Origin: JABWBH01 sp964526695
GTDB lineage: Bacteria; Planctomycetota; Phycisphaerae; UBA1845
Length of the DNA: 64,000 bases
NCBI GenBank assembly: GCA_964526695.1
Contig: CAZGJA010000039.1
Coordinates: 21,070-85,069 of the forward strand
Direction: 5' to 3'
The position numbers were made by a program, and so were the translations under genes. The number at the start of each line of letters is the position of its first letter. The first letter of the stretch is position 1. A model generated the notes under the pieces. That model ran no database searches. It saw only the letters and a program-made list of their open reading frames with translations, and was not told the DNA's origin. Of this stretch, positions 18,383 through 28,328 are shown piece after piece.

Positions 18383-19036
18383 ATGTACAAGGGCTCTCGA
18401 CTTACGAAAGCGGTCAGCGCAGCGGGTCTGCTGGGACTCTTGGCGATCTGCGCTTCATGCGGGCGCGATGTCCGCATGGCAGGCAAAGCCTTGAAGGATG
18501 TTCGCGTCCGCGCGGTGGAGCATGGCGGGGTTCGGCTGGACGAGCAGGCGACTCCGCAGCGGGTGGCGACCGTCCTGCTGGCAGCAATGCTCGACGACAT
18601 CCGGGCCGAGGGCGCGGCGGAACGCGAAAAGGCCGTGGATGTCCAGCTCGACGTCTGCGCGGCCTCGGCGATCGCGGCCCTGAAGCCCGCCGTGTACTCC
18701 CGCCCGGAGTGGCTGTTTCGCATCGTGTCCAGTTGGTCGCCGGTGATCACCCAATACCAGACATCAGTTGAGGCGGCGCTGCGCGATGCAGGTTCGAAGC
18801 TGGAGGTCGTCCACCGCAGCAGCGCGACGAAATCGGGCGACGAAGTTTGCGACGTCCGGCTGGAGCTTCAGGATCCCGACGACGCGCGCGCGAGCGTGGT
18901 GCTTCGCATCCGCTTGAACCACGTGGCGCCGGAGGAGGGTGCATCGACGGGCGGCGTGAGATACTGGCGCGTGTTCAGCCTGTTCTTCGAGCCGGGAACT
19001 CGATCCCTCAACGGCGCCGCGCGGGCGTCCGGGTGA
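18383..19036 (+). CDS. Putative lipoprotein/exported protein of unknown function
   Basis: 217 residues from ATG 18383. The N-terminus (MYKGSRLTKAVSAAGLLGLLAICASCGRD) is a signal peptide ending in two Cys; the second (ASC) could be a lipobox cysteine although the motif is imperfect. An earlier in-frame ATG at 18347 adds 12 residues without a better signal. The mature part is mixed alpha/beta with no recognised motif; the phrases 'RVATVLLAAMLDDIRAEG' and 'ALRDAGSKLEVVHRSSAT' are characteristic but I cannot assign them. It ends 58 bases before the half-length uvrA, same strand, so the two may be cotranscribed. Confidence 0.65.
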   Translation: MYKGSRLTKAVSAAGLLGLLAICASCGRDVRMAGKALKDVRVRAVEHGGVRLDEQATPQRVATVLLAAMLDDIRAEGAAEREKAVDVQLDVCAASAIAALKPAVYSRPEWLFRIVSSWSPVITQYQTSVEAALRDAGSKLEVVHRSSATKSGDEVCDVRLELQDPDDARASVVLRIRLNHVAPEEGASTGGVRYWRVFSLFFEPGTRSLNGAARASG

Positions 19037-19094
19037 CCGAGGCGGGCGCGGGCGGCGCCGGCCGGGTCGGGAACCGCCGGGAGCAAGGTCCACA

Positions 19095-21185
19095 ATGCGC
19101 GGAGCGGGGGGGGGCGATGAATCCATCGAGTTGCGCGGCGCGCACGAGCACAACCTGCGCGGCGTCTCGCTGAGCCTGCCGAAAAACCGGCTGATCTGCT
19201 TCACCGGCGTATCCGGCAGCGGGAAAAGCTCGCTGGCGTTCGACACGCTGTTCGCTGAAGGGCAACGGCGTTACATCGAGTCGCTCAGCGCCTATGCCCG
19301 GCAGTTTCTCGACCAGCTCCCCAAACCCAACGTCGAGCACGTCTCCGGTCTAAGTCCTTCGATCGCCATTCAGCAGAAGACCAGCGGATGGAACCCGCGC
19401 AGCACCGTCGGCACCATCACCCAGATTCACGATTTTCTGCGCGTGCTCTTCGCGCGCATCGGCCGACAGCATTGCCCGAAGTGCAGGCGGCCCATCCGCG
19501 CGCAGACGCGCGAGGAGATTCTGACGCGCGTCCTCTCGCTCGCCGCGGGGACGCGTGTGCTGATTCTCGCGCCGCTGGCGCGCGGGCAAAAGGGCGAGTT
19601 CGCGGACGTGATGGACGATCTGCGCCGGCAGGGCTTCGCGCGGGCGCGCGTGGACGGCCAGGTCATCAATCTCTCCGACGCACCCGCTCTCGCACGCAAC
19701 ATGCGGCACGACATCGACGTGGTCGTGGACCGCCTCACCGTCGGTGAAGGCGTGCGTTCGCGGCTGGCGGAGGCGGTGGAGTCGGCGCTGAAACTCGGCA
19801 AGGGGACGATGATCGCGCTGCCCGTCGAACGCGAGGAGGACGCCTCGCCCACGGCGGATCACCCACCGGATCGCCCGCCGGCTCGCGCGAAAGGCAAGAA
19901 GCCGCCGGCGGAGGCCGCATCCGAAATCTCCGTGTCCGCGCGGGAAATGCTGTTGTCCTCCGAGTATGCGTGCGTCGAGTGCGGCATTAGCTTCGAGCCG
20001 CCGACGCCGCAGATGCTCAGCTTCAACTCGCCGCAGGGCATGTGCCGGCGCTGCGAAGGGCTGGGGCGCACGTTCGATTTCGACGCCGACCTGCTGGTGC
20101 CCGACCCGTCGCGGTCGTTTCTGGACCTGGCGATTGAGCCGATGCGCGTGCGCATCGGCAAGTGGCGAAGGCACATCTACCGTGGCGTCGCAGAGCAGGT
20201 CGGGTTCGACCTGAAGTCGAAATGGCGCGACCTGCCCGAGAAAGCAAAGCAGGCGCTGCTGTACGGCACGGGCGACGCGCATCTGACGTTTGAGTGGCGC
20301 ACGCGCGGCGGCGTCTTCCGGCATGGCGGCGCGTTCGAAGGCGTCATCGCGGAGCTGCAGCGCAACTACCGCAAGGCCAATTCGACCATGGTCCGCGCGT
20401 ATTATGAGAAGTACATGCGCGAGACGTGCTGCCCCGAGTGCCACGGCGGGCGGCTCAACGCGCAGGCGATGGAGCTGCGCATCAACGGGCGGTCGATCGT
20501 TGACGTCTGCGGGCTGTCGATCTCCGGGATCCAAGAGTTTGTCGAAGGCATGGAATTGCAGGCGACGGAGAAGATCATCGCGGAACCGGTGGTGCGCGAA
20601 GTGCGGATGCGGCTTCGCTTCCTGCTCGACGTGGGGCTGGAGTATCTGAGCCTCGACCGGGCCGCGCCGACGCTGTCCGGCGGCGAGTCGCAGCGCATTC
20701 GCCTCGCCAGCCAGATCGGCTCGGGGCTGACGGGCGTGCTGTACATTCTGGACGAGCCGTCGATCGGTCTGCACGCGCGCGACAACCGCCGGCTCATCGC
20801 GTCGCTCCAGCGGCTGCGCGACATGGGCAACACCGTCATCGTCGTCGAGCATGACGAAGAGACGATGCGCGCCGCGGACCGCATCGTGGACTTCGGCCCC
20901 GGTCCGGGCGTTCGCGGCGGGGAGGTCGTAGCGGAGGGGGACGTGGAGACCATCGCCGCGGCGGTGGACTCAGTCACCGGGCAGTACCTCAGCGGGCGCA
21001 AACGGATCGAGATCCCCAAGGCGAGAAGACCCGTCCGCCGCGCGAAACCCGCCGCCGCGGGTCGGCAGCCTGCTGCCGCCGCGCTGACGCCCGCCACCGA
21101 GGTGTTGAAGCCCGCCACCGCCGTGCGGAAACGTGCCGCCGCCGTGCGCAAGCGCCCCGCCGTTGCGCGGAAGCGCGCCCGCTGA
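19095..21185 (+). CDS. Half-length UvrA-like protein with basic Ala/Pro tail
   Basis: 696 residues comprising only the first ABC half of UvrA. Present: Walker A GVSGSGKSS (residues 38-46), the UvrB-binding region with its CPKC pair (about 120-245), an extra basic linker (PPARAKGKKPPAEAA), CVEC...CRRC and CPEC zinc pairs, signature LSGGESQR (527-534) and Walker B ILDEPS. Where the second nucleotide-binding module should begin, the protein instead runs into a low-complexity tail of about 55 residues rich in Arg, Lys, Ala and Pro (RRPVRRAKPAAAG..., ending ARKRAR) and stops. No second half follows downstream. It might dimerise to rebuild two ATP sites or be a decayed paralogue; an intact UvrA is at 231-3137. 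A G9 run (19106-19114) encodes residues 4-7. Confidence 0.88.
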   Translation: MRGAGGGDESIELRGAHEHNLRGVSLSLPKNRLICFTGVSGSGKSSLAFDTLFAEGQRRYIESLSAYARQFLDQLPKPNVEHVSGLSPSIAIQQKTSGWNPRSTVGTITQIHDFLRVLFARIGRQHCPKCRRPIRAQTREEILTRVLSLAAGTRVLILAPLARGQKGEFADVMDDLRRQGFARARVDGQVINLSDAPALARNMRHDIDVVVDRLTVGEGVRSRLAEAVESALKLGKGTMIALPVEREEDASPTADHPPDRPPARAKGKKPPAEAASEISVSAREMLLSSEYACVECGISFEPPTPQMLSFNSPQGMCRRCEGLGRTFDFDADLLVPDPSRSFLDLAIEPMRVRIGKWRRHIYRGVAEQVGFDLKSKWRDLPEKAKQALLYGTGDAHLTFEWRTRGGVFRHGGAFEGVIAELQRNYRKANSTMVRAYYEKYMRETCCPECHGGRLNAQAMELRINGRSIVDVCGLSISGIQEFVEGMELQATEKIIAEPVVREVRMRLRFLLDVGLEYLSLDRAAPTLSGGESQRIRLASQIGSGLTGVLYILDEPSIGLHARDNRRLIASLQRLRDMGNTVIVVEHDEETMRAADRIVDFGPGPGVRGGEVVAEGDVETIAAAVDSVTGQYLSGRKRIEIPKARRPVRRAKPAAAGRQPAAAALTPATEVLKPATAVRKRAAAVRKRPAVARKRAR

Positions 21186-21212
21186 TCCTTACAACTCTGC
21201 GGGCCCGCCGCC

Positions 21213-21455
21213 GTGGGGCGATGGTTGGTGGTGGCGCGGGTCACGGCGGTGTTCGGGGTTGCCACGCTGGGCATGATGTCGGTTGTGGTGTTCGCCGGCG
21301 TGAAGGGCGTTCAACGGCTCACGTCGCCCGTGCTCGAACGGTTCGCGCATGCCGGCGCGGGGCTGGTTCTGACGGCGTGCGGGCTGGCCGTGAAGTTCGG
21401 ATTGCAGGACAGCCCATCGCATGCCGCTTGTTCGTTCTTCGCGGATTTCCGCTGA
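21213..21455 (+). pseudogene. Short membrane-protein fragment
   Basis: An open frame of 80 residues from GTG 21213 with two hydrophobic helices (VVARVTAVFGVATLGMMSVV and HAGAGLVLTACGLAVKF) reads like the C-terminal end of a polytopic transporter, possibly of a HupE/UreH-like kind, without the rest. The last 17 residues after KFGLQ look like random read-through. It is probably a gene remnant left downstream of the half uvrA; identity is uncertain. Bases 21460-21700 show no gene. Confidence 0.3.
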
Positions 21456-21703
21456 ATTCACCGTGCGGGCAATCCCGCAGCGAATTAACCCGTTCAACCT
21501 CCGCTCATTCCTCTGTCAGCGGGCCTCTGGAATCGATAGAATACCCGCAATGTCTCAAGCAGCGCGTCCCGCGAGCGGTGGGCGGGAGCCCCGAGGTTCC
21601 ACGGCTGGCGTGATCTGCCGTCAAGTCCAAGCAGACCGAACGACTCAGGCCGATCCGACGTGGACGGAGGACGTGTTTCACGGTGATGGCAAAGGAGCTT
21701 CTC

Positions 21704-22783
21704 ATGGTCTCGAAGCAGTTCGCGTTCACCCTGGCTGCGGTGTTCTCGGGTATGTGGTCCTGCGGATGCGGCGCGCAGATCGACGCGCGATCGCAAGCGC
21801 GGATGCAGGCGGAAACGTACGTCCGCGAAGGGCGGTCTCTGACGGCCGAACAGGCGCAGGCGCTCGAGCAAAAACTGAAGGACTCCCCCGACGATGTAGT
21901 GGCGCGACACAAGCTGCTGGGATATTACTTCGCGGCGCGCATCAAAGATCGCTCGACGCGCGGCGCGGCGATCCCGCATGTGTTGTGGCTCATCGAGCAT
22001 CATCCGGACTCCGTTATCCTCGGACTGCCATACGGCGAGGTGGACGCGATTTTGCATCCGGTCGAGTACGCCGCGGCGCGCGGGATGTGGCTTAAGCACC
22101 TCGACGGCGCGTGCAAGGAAAACGTCGTTGTCATCGGCAATGCCGCATCGTTTTTCACGCTCCACGATTCCGCCCTTGCCGCGAGCCTGTTTCGGCGCGC
22201 CGCGGCGCTGGAGCCGAAGGAGGCAAGGTGGGAGCAGGAACTGGGGCACCTCGCATCGCTGCAGGTCTGGAGGAAGGGGAATGCGCCCGATCCAGAAGCG
22301 GCGCGCGAGGCCATGCAGGCCTACGAACGTGCGATGGCGCTGCAAGCCGCCGCGGAGCGGGAGACGATGCTCATCGATGTCGCGACGGCGAGCCTCTATG
22401 CTGGAGAGTCCCAGAAGGCAGAGGGCTATGCGAAAGAAATCCTGAAACGGGCCGAGACTGGCGGGATCATGACGTGGAACCTTGGCAACGCGATTCACCA
22501 CGGAAACCTGGTCCTTGGACATGTTAGCCTGCGCGCGGGTCGAATCGACGAGGCGGAGCAATACCTCCTGAAGGCGGGCAAGACGCCGGGATCGCCGCAG
22601 CTTGATTCGTTCGGACCGAACATGTACCTCGCCCAAGAGATGTTTCGGAAAGGTCGCAAGGACACGGTGGTCCAGTACTTGAAGCAGTGCAAGACCTTCT
22701 GGAAGGAGCCGGAGCTCGATGGCTGGATCCGCGACGTGGAACAGGGCAGGACGCCGGATTTCAGCAGCCAACTCCACTATTAG
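21704..22783 (+). CDS. Exported helical-repeat (TPR-like) protein
   Basis: 359 residues from ATG 21704, selected because AAAGGAG lies at the right distance; two starts further upstream (GTG 21683, ATG 21686) lack one. The signal peptide (MVSKQFAFTLAAVFSGMWSCGCG) ends in a cysteine cluster that may include a lipobox Cys. The mature part is all-helical with TPR-like spacing: 'AQALEQKLKDSPDDVVARHKLL', 'SLFRRAAALEPKEARWEQELGHL', 'AYERAMALQAAAERETMLIDVATASLYAGE', 'GHVSLRAGRIDEAEQYLLKAG'. It probably acts as a protein-interaction scaffold on the periplasmic side; the partner is unknown. Confidence 0.7.
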   Translation: MVSKQFAFTLAAVFSGMWSCGCGAQIDARSQARMQAETYVREGRSLTAEQAQALEQKLKDSPDDVVARHKLLGYYFAARIKDRSTRGAAIPHVLWLIEHHPDSVILGLPYGEVDAILHPVEYAAARGMWLKHLDGACKENVVVIGNAASFFTLHDSALAASLFRRAAALEPKEARWEQELGHLASLQVWRKGNAPDPEAAREAMQAYERAMALQAAAERETMLIDVATASLYAGESQKAEGYAKEILKRAETGGIMTWNLGNAIHHGNLVLGHVSLRAGRIDEAEQYLLKAGKTPGSPQLDSFGPNMYLAQEMFRKGRKDTVVQYLKQCKTFWKEPELDGWIRDVEQGRTPDFSSQLHY

Positions 22784-23092
22784 GCCGTGAAGGATGGACG
22801 GGCGGGCGGAGCCGCGAAGCGGCGATACTGCCGCCGGGGGACGGTACTGCAGACTCCTTAAGCGCGGGCAGCGCCCGCAACCCAAGGAAACGGAAGGACT
22901 TGCGTTCGCCGCGCTGAACGAACTTCGAGGGCCGCGAAGAAGTTGGGGATAGTAGTACTGCGGGTACTGCCCGGACAGCGGTCCAGCTTCCGCGTGCCTC
23001 GTGTGCTCCCGACGAATCCGAACAGCAAGACGGTACGTATTCTGAGGGTAGCGCCTCGCGGGTGGGCTCACGTGCTGGACGGCTGTTGCCTG
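22784..23092. other. 309-base gap without a gene
   Basis: Contains short repeat-like pieces (GCGGAGCCGCGAAGCGG, CGCCGGGGGACGGTACTGC, GCGGGCAGCGCCCGC). The CGCCGGGGGACGG phrase also occurs at 3224-3240. The HupE-like reading frame is open through its right half, but the translated text there does not look like protein. Confidence 0.45.
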
Positions 23093-24256
23093 ATGCGGAT
23101 CTTATCACAACTCGATTGCCGCGAGCGGACCCAAGGGCGGCGGGCGCGGGCGGCGATTGTGGCCGCTGGAATGCTGGCTTCACTTCTCCCGATGCCCGCG
23201 ACGGCGCACGACTTCACCATCACCGAGACGCACGTCCGCTTCACGGCCGACCGCGCCTACGCCATTGAGATGAAGTGCGATCTGGACGCCCTGGCGCTCG
23301 GCGCGGAGAGCAAGCGGGATTCCGCCGAGCTGGTTCGGCGGCTTCGTGCGCTGTCGCCGGAGGAGCTCGAGACGTGCGCGCGGAACCTCAAAGCGATGCT
23401 CCAAAAGCGCGTCCGCGTTCGCTTCGACGGCGCGGACGCCGGCTTTGAAGTCTCGTTTCCCGCGCTCGGCGTGGGCATGGACCACGCGGACGAGATCCCC
23501 ACGGTCTTCGGCGTGACGGCGCGGATGACCGGCGTCGTGCCCGCCGGGGCGCGCGAGTTTTCATTCTGGGCCTCGCGATCGTTCAACGCCGTGCATCTCA
23601 CGATCACGCGAGAGGGATCGGACGCCGTCGAGCGGCAGGTGCTCGCGGTCGGTGCGGAGAGCCGGCCCTACGCGCTGACCGGCGCGGCGACGACAGCCGC
23701 CGCCGTCGTGGCGTGGCAGTATCTTCTGCTCGGCTATGAGCACATTCTTCCGCGGGGCTTGGACCATATTCTCTTCGTCGTCGGGCTGTTCCTGCTCGGG
23801 CGGAAATGGAAGCCGCTGCTCTGGCAAGTCACGGCCTTCACCGCGGCGCACTCGATTACGCTGGCGCTCGCCATGAACGGCGTGATCTCGCTGCCCTCGC
23901 GCGTCGTCGAGCCGCTCATCGCGCTGTCCATCGCCTACGTAGCGATCGAAAACGTTTTCACGATGAAGCTGACACCATGGCGACCAGCGGTGGTGTTCGC
24001 GTTCGGTCTGCTGCATGGGTTGGGCTTTGCGGGAGTGCTGACCGATCTGGGACTGCCGGAAGGGCAGTTCGCCGCGGCGCTGGTGTCGTTCAACGTCGGG
24101 GTCGAAATGGGCCAGCTTTCCGTGATCCTCGCGGCCTTTGCGGCGGTGGGCTGGTTCCGCGGCAAGGAGTGGTATCGCACGGCGATCGTCGTGCCCGCGT
24201 CCGTGGCGATCGCCTTGACGGGCTTGTACTGGTGCCTGGAGCGCACGATGGTGTGA
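23093..24256 (+). CDS. HupE/UreJ-family membrane protein
   Basis: 387 residues from ATG 23093, which starts just before an export signal (MRILSQLDCRERTQGRR... LASLLPMPATAHD). Residues about 28-190 form an extracytoplasmic beta-rich domain (AHDFTITETHVRFTADR...). The second half has about six helices and carries the HupE/UreJ signature HILPRGLDHILFVVGLFLLG, an AAHSITLALA helix and FGLLHGLGFAG. Members are proposed Ni2+/Co2+ permeases for hydrogenase or urease but are often found without them, as here, so the substrate is not assigned. The in-frame extension back to 22943 is judged untranslated. Confidence 0.82.
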   Translation: MRILSQLDCRERTQGRRARAAIVAAGMLASLLPMPATAHDFTITETHVRFTADRAYAIEMKCDLDALALGAESKRDSAELVRRLRALSPEELETCARNLKAMLQKRVRVRFDGADAGFEVSFPALGVGMDHADEIPTVFGVTARMTGVVPAGAREFSFWASRSFNAVHLTITREGSDAVERQVLAVGAESRPYALTGAATTAAAVVAWQYLLLGYEHILPRGLDHILFVVGLFLLGRKWKPLLWQVTAFTAAHSITLALAMNGVISLPSRVVEPLIALSIAYVAIENVFTMKLTPWRPAVVFAFGLLHGLGFAGVLTDLGLPEGQFAAALVSFNVGVEMGQLSVILAAFAAVGWFRGKEWYRTAIVVPASVAIALTGLYWCLERTMV

Positions 24257-24424
24257 CCTCCGCCTCGGCGGCAAGCCCCGCGCCCAATCCATCTTCCTGT
24301 CTTAAACTGTCAGCCCTGCTAACAACACGCCGATTTTGCCGACATAATGACACCTCGGAAAGCGGTTCGCGCCGGCTCGGCGCCGGCGGGCGCCCGCGCC
24401 TGAGTTCGAACAAGGGGGATTCCC

Positions 24425-26407
24425 ATGAACGCGTTTCGCCGTGCTCTCATGCTGGGTTGCGTCTCTTGCCTCTGTGCTGTGCCGGCGTTCGCTCAGGAGG
24501 AGGCCGAGGGCGATCCGCTCGAAGGATACTCCAAGAGCGCCGTCGCCGTGCTGAAGCGGATGATCGAAGCGCTCAAGGACGTCAAGACCTACTCCGATCA
24601 GGGCCTCATCACCATGAAGACCGACGCCGCGTTCGGCGCCGCGGGGCAGGAGCAGAAGATGCCCTTCTCCTTCATGCGCGAGCGCAAGTTCCGCATGGAG
24701 ACCCAGACGCACACCCTCGTCAGTGACGGCAAGGAGCTGCACGTGCTGCTCAAGGCCGCCAACCGCTACACCACGACGGCGCTTAAGGAAGACCTCCCGG
24801 ACCAGCTCGAGGAGTACTTCGGCGGCATGGGGCTGAAGTTCGGCACCGGGCAACTGCTGCTGAGCCGCAAGCCGGCCAAGCTCTTCACCGAGGTGTTCAA
24901 AGAGCTGGACCGCACCGGCGAGGAGGACGTGGACGGCGACGGCTGCCACGTGCTCGAGGGCAAGATGAACGAGGACGCCATCCCCATCGTCAGCAGCGAC
25001 ACGCCCGTGCGCCTGCTGCTGCGCAAGAGCGACGGGCTGCTGCGCCGTGTGGAGATCGACCTCTCCGAAGCCATGAAGAAGCAGATGGAGCAGACCGGCG
25101 GCGTCCTGCAGGTCACTGAGTTCAAGGTCATTTACGACGTTAAGGACATCAAGATCAACGAGCGACCCGACGAGAATGCGTTCGCGTTCGAGGCGCCGTC
25201 CAGCGCCAAGAAGGTGGACAAGTTTTATGCAACCGGCATGGGCGGCGGAGGAGACACTGCGCAGCAGTTCGAGCTGTCCGGGCATGAGGCGCCGAACTTC
25301 GAGTTGGCCACGCACGGCGGCGGCAACGTCTCGCTGGAGTCCCTGCGAGGGCGCATCACCGTCCTGTACTTCGGCTTCCCGCGATTCGGCGGCAATAACC
25401 AGGACACAGGCCTCGCCAAGCTCGACGAGCTTCAGCGCGACTACGCCGACAAGGACGTGGCTGTCGTGTGCATCCATCCTTCCTCCAAGGCGGACAGCCT
25501 TATTGAATCGCTCGGGCGCGAGCCGAGCCTCACCATCGTGCTCGATCCGGATCGCAGCGTCGCGGGTGAGTATTTCGACGAAGCGTGGGCCATGGGCATC
25601 GTGCTCGTCGGCAAGGACGGCGTGGTGCAGGGGCGCTACTCGGGCTTCTTCAGCGAGGTGACGGGGAAGAGCCTGCGCAAGGATCTCGACAAGCTGCTGG
25701 GCGGCGAGCCGCTCCCGGGCGCGGAGAAGATGACCGATGAGCAAAAGGACGAGGCTTTCGAGCAGCGCTCCGCCAGCATGGGCATGGGCTCAAGCGAGCC
25801 GCTCAACGAGGACCGCCTGAAAGAAGCCTGGTCCGTTCGCGCCACCGCCGGCAACATGTCCTTCTCCAGCGGCGGCAGCAAGTACGACGACAAGGTCTTC
25901 TGGGTGCGCGACAAGGGCGCAATCCTCGGCATCAGCCCCTCGGGCGAGAAGGTCATCGAGATGCCGCTGTCGAAGAAGACGGCCGATCCGCTCGGGCAGG
26001 AGAGCTTCGCCGTCGGCAAGCTCGGCAAGGACTGGGCCGTGGTGTACATGAGCACCATCGCCGGCGAGGAGCAGCAGGCCGGCGGCTGGCGTCCGCCCAA
26101 GGGCGCCGTGCTGACGGCCACGAATCAAGCCGGCGAAGAGCTTTGGAAGATGGAACTGGAAGTGAAGAACTTCCAGGTTCCGCAGCATCTCGCGCTCGCC
26201 GACCTCGACGGGCGCCCCGGCGACGAGGTCGTGTTCTTCCACGACGGCGCGATCTGCATCCTCGACGCCCGCGGCGAGGCAATCGTCAAGAAACCCTCCG
26301 GCGGCTGGGCGCAATGGCTCATCGTGGCCGACCGCGATCAGGACAACCGCGCGGAGGTTTACCTGCGCACGCAGTACAAGCTGACGCGGTATGATTACGC
26401 GAAGTAA
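24425..26407 (+). CDS. Secreted DUF2092-like / redoxin-like / FG-GAP-like fusion
   Basis: 660 residues with signal peptide (MNAFRRALMLGCVSCLCAVPAFAQEE). Residues about 30-260 resemble DUF2092, a LolA-like barrel ('VLKRMIEALKDVKTYSDQG.. FMRERKFRMETQ'). Residues about 285-430 have the order of an AhpC/TSA-type thioredoxin fold (HEAPNFEL..., LRGRITVLYFGFPRFGG, VVCIHPSS, LDPDRSVAGEYF). Residues about 540-660 look like an FG-GAP or PQQ-type propeller fragment ('LALADLDGRPGDEVVFFHDG', 'IVADRDQDNRAEVYL'). The redoxin part has FPRFGGNN where WCxxC is expected, so it cannot act as a thiol oxidoreductase. Start supported by AAGGGGGATTCCC. Role unknown; probably envelope-located. Confidence 0.75.
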   Translation: MNAFRRALMLGCVSCLCAVPAFAQEEAEGDPLEGYSKSAVAVLKRMIEALKDVKTYSDQGLITMKTDAAFGAAGQEQKMPFSFMRERKFRMETQTHTLVSDGKELHVLLKAANRYTTTALKEDLPDQLEEYFGGMGLKFGTGQLLLSRKPAKLFTEVFKELDRTGEEDVDGDGCHVLEGKMNEDAIPIVSSDTPVRLLLRKSDGLLRRVEIDLSEAMKKQMEQTGGVLQVTEFKVIYDVKDIKINERPDENAFAFEAPSSAKKVDKFYATGMGGGGDTAQQFELSGHEAPNFELATHGGGNVSLESLRGRITVLYFGFPRFGGNNQDTGLAKLDELQRDYADKDVAVVCIHPSSKADSLIESLGREPSLTIVLDPDRSVAGEYFDEAWAMGIVLVGKDGVVQGRYSGFFSEVTGKSLRKDLDKLLGGEPLPGAEKMTDEQKDEAFEQRSASMGMGSSEPLNEDRLKEAWSVRATAGNMSFSSGGSKYDDKVFWVRDKGAILGISPSGEKVIEMPLSKKTADPLGQESFAVGKLGKDWAVVYMSTIAGEEQQAGGWRPPKGAVLTATNQAGEELWKMELEVKNFQVPQHLALADLDGRPGDEVVFFHDGAICILDARGEAIVKKPSGGWAQWLIVADRDQDNRAEVYLRTQYKLTRYDYAK

Positions 26408-26520
26408 GGGATCCTCCGGGCCATGATTGTTGAACGAAACGGAAGAGTTGGGAATCGGCTTTCCCTCCGGTCCTCCGCCCTGCGGGCGAGCCGGTGGATC
26501 CCGATCATACGGAACGCTCC

Positions 26521-26727
26521 ATGTTGTTTGATCGCCTGATCCGATTGTTGCTCCGCCGAAGAAGCGCGGCCCCCGATGTGGGTCCGCTCACGAGGCAGGC
26601 GAGCGGGCTGGTCGACTGGCCGCAAGACGAGACGGATCGCGACATCCTGGCAGACGCGCTGATCTCCAAGCATGTGCGCACATCCCGAGACGGCTGGCCA
26701 TGCTCGCCGCCGGCCATCGATGATTGA
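26521..26727 (+). CDS. Small hypothetical protein coupled to the next gene
   Basis: 68 residues from ATG 26521 (MLFDRLIRLLLRRRSAAPDVG...). No recognised domain; the N-terminus is amphipathic and Arg-rich. Its stop overlaps the start of the next gene (26720-26727), the arrangement of translationally coupled genes, which is the main reason to believe it. Confidence 0.4.
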   Translation: MLFDRLIRLLLRRRSAAPDVGPLTRQASGLVDWPQDETDRDILADALISKHVRTSRDGWPCSPPAIDD

Positions 26728-27193
26728 GATTGAGCTGAAGAAACAGGCAGACTCGCGTCGCGATCTCATCGTTCGCGTCGCCCACCGGACCTACGTCTGC
26801 GACTCGTACCACTTTCGCAGCCCGCGCGATGGATACGCCTCCGAGGGAGCGGCCGTTGTCCTCCGGTCATGGCTTGAGGAATGGCTCAAGCACTTGCGAA
26901 ACTTGGGCACGGACCGCACCGTCTTCCTTCCGTTCGATCTTTCCGACCAATGCTCCTTGTGGCTTCGATGCAAGGGAACCGCGCAGGGCGTAGAGATTTG
27001 CGTCGGCTCGTCGAAGATCGAAGGATGGGCGGTCAATCCGCTCGCGTTCGATGCGTTTGTCGAGAATCTGGAGGATTTCGACGCCGAAGCATTTACGTTT
27101 TATGCTACCCAAGCGACTCTGATTTCCGATATTGAGCGGAGTCTTGCACGGCTCCAAGCGATCGGCCCTCCAGAGCCTGGAGTGGACTCTTGA
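26720..27193 (+). CDS. Hypothetical protein
   Basis: 157 residues from ATG 26720 (MIEIELKKQADSRRDLIVRVAHRTYVC...). The sequence looks like a real soluble alpha/beta protein ('SWLEEWLKHLRNLG', 'VFLPFDLSDQCSLWLRCKG', 'FDAFVENLEDFDAEAF') but I do not recognise a family. It overlaps the preceding 68-residue gene by eight bases, and the UXS gene follows 36 bases later on the same strand. A longer frame starts at 26672 but would overlap the upstream gene more deeply. Confidence 0.6.
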   Translation: MIEIELKKQADSRRDLIVRVAHRTYVCDSYHFRSPRDGYASEGAAVVLRSWLEEWLKHLRNLGTDRTVFLPFDLSDQCSLWLRCKGTAQGVEICVGSSKIEGWAVNPLAFDAFVENLEDFDAEAFTFYATQATLISDIERSLARLQAIGPPEPGVDS

Positions 27194-27229
27194 ACGGGCC
27201 GGTGCGGCTCTTGCTACTGGAGTTGAACG

Positions 27230-28231
<1,002 letters not shown>

Positions 28232-28249
28232 TCGTGTGCCATGCGACCG

Positions 28250-28328
28250 CTCTGGGTGGCACTGCTCCGCTCGGGTGGCACAGGCTTGCTCGGGTGGCAC
28301 GGTCTGGCGTACTCGCCGGGCCGTGGCG
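28250..28328. repeat. WRTRQA-type dispersed hairpin, copy 3, with partial copies
   Basis: A full copy (GGTGGCACGGTCTGGCG, TACT, CGCCGGGCCGTGGC) lies at 28292-28328, preceded by two partial left arms GGGTGGCAC at about 28254 and 28273. It lies in the gap between the UXS and DUF4139-like genes. Confidence 0.7.
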
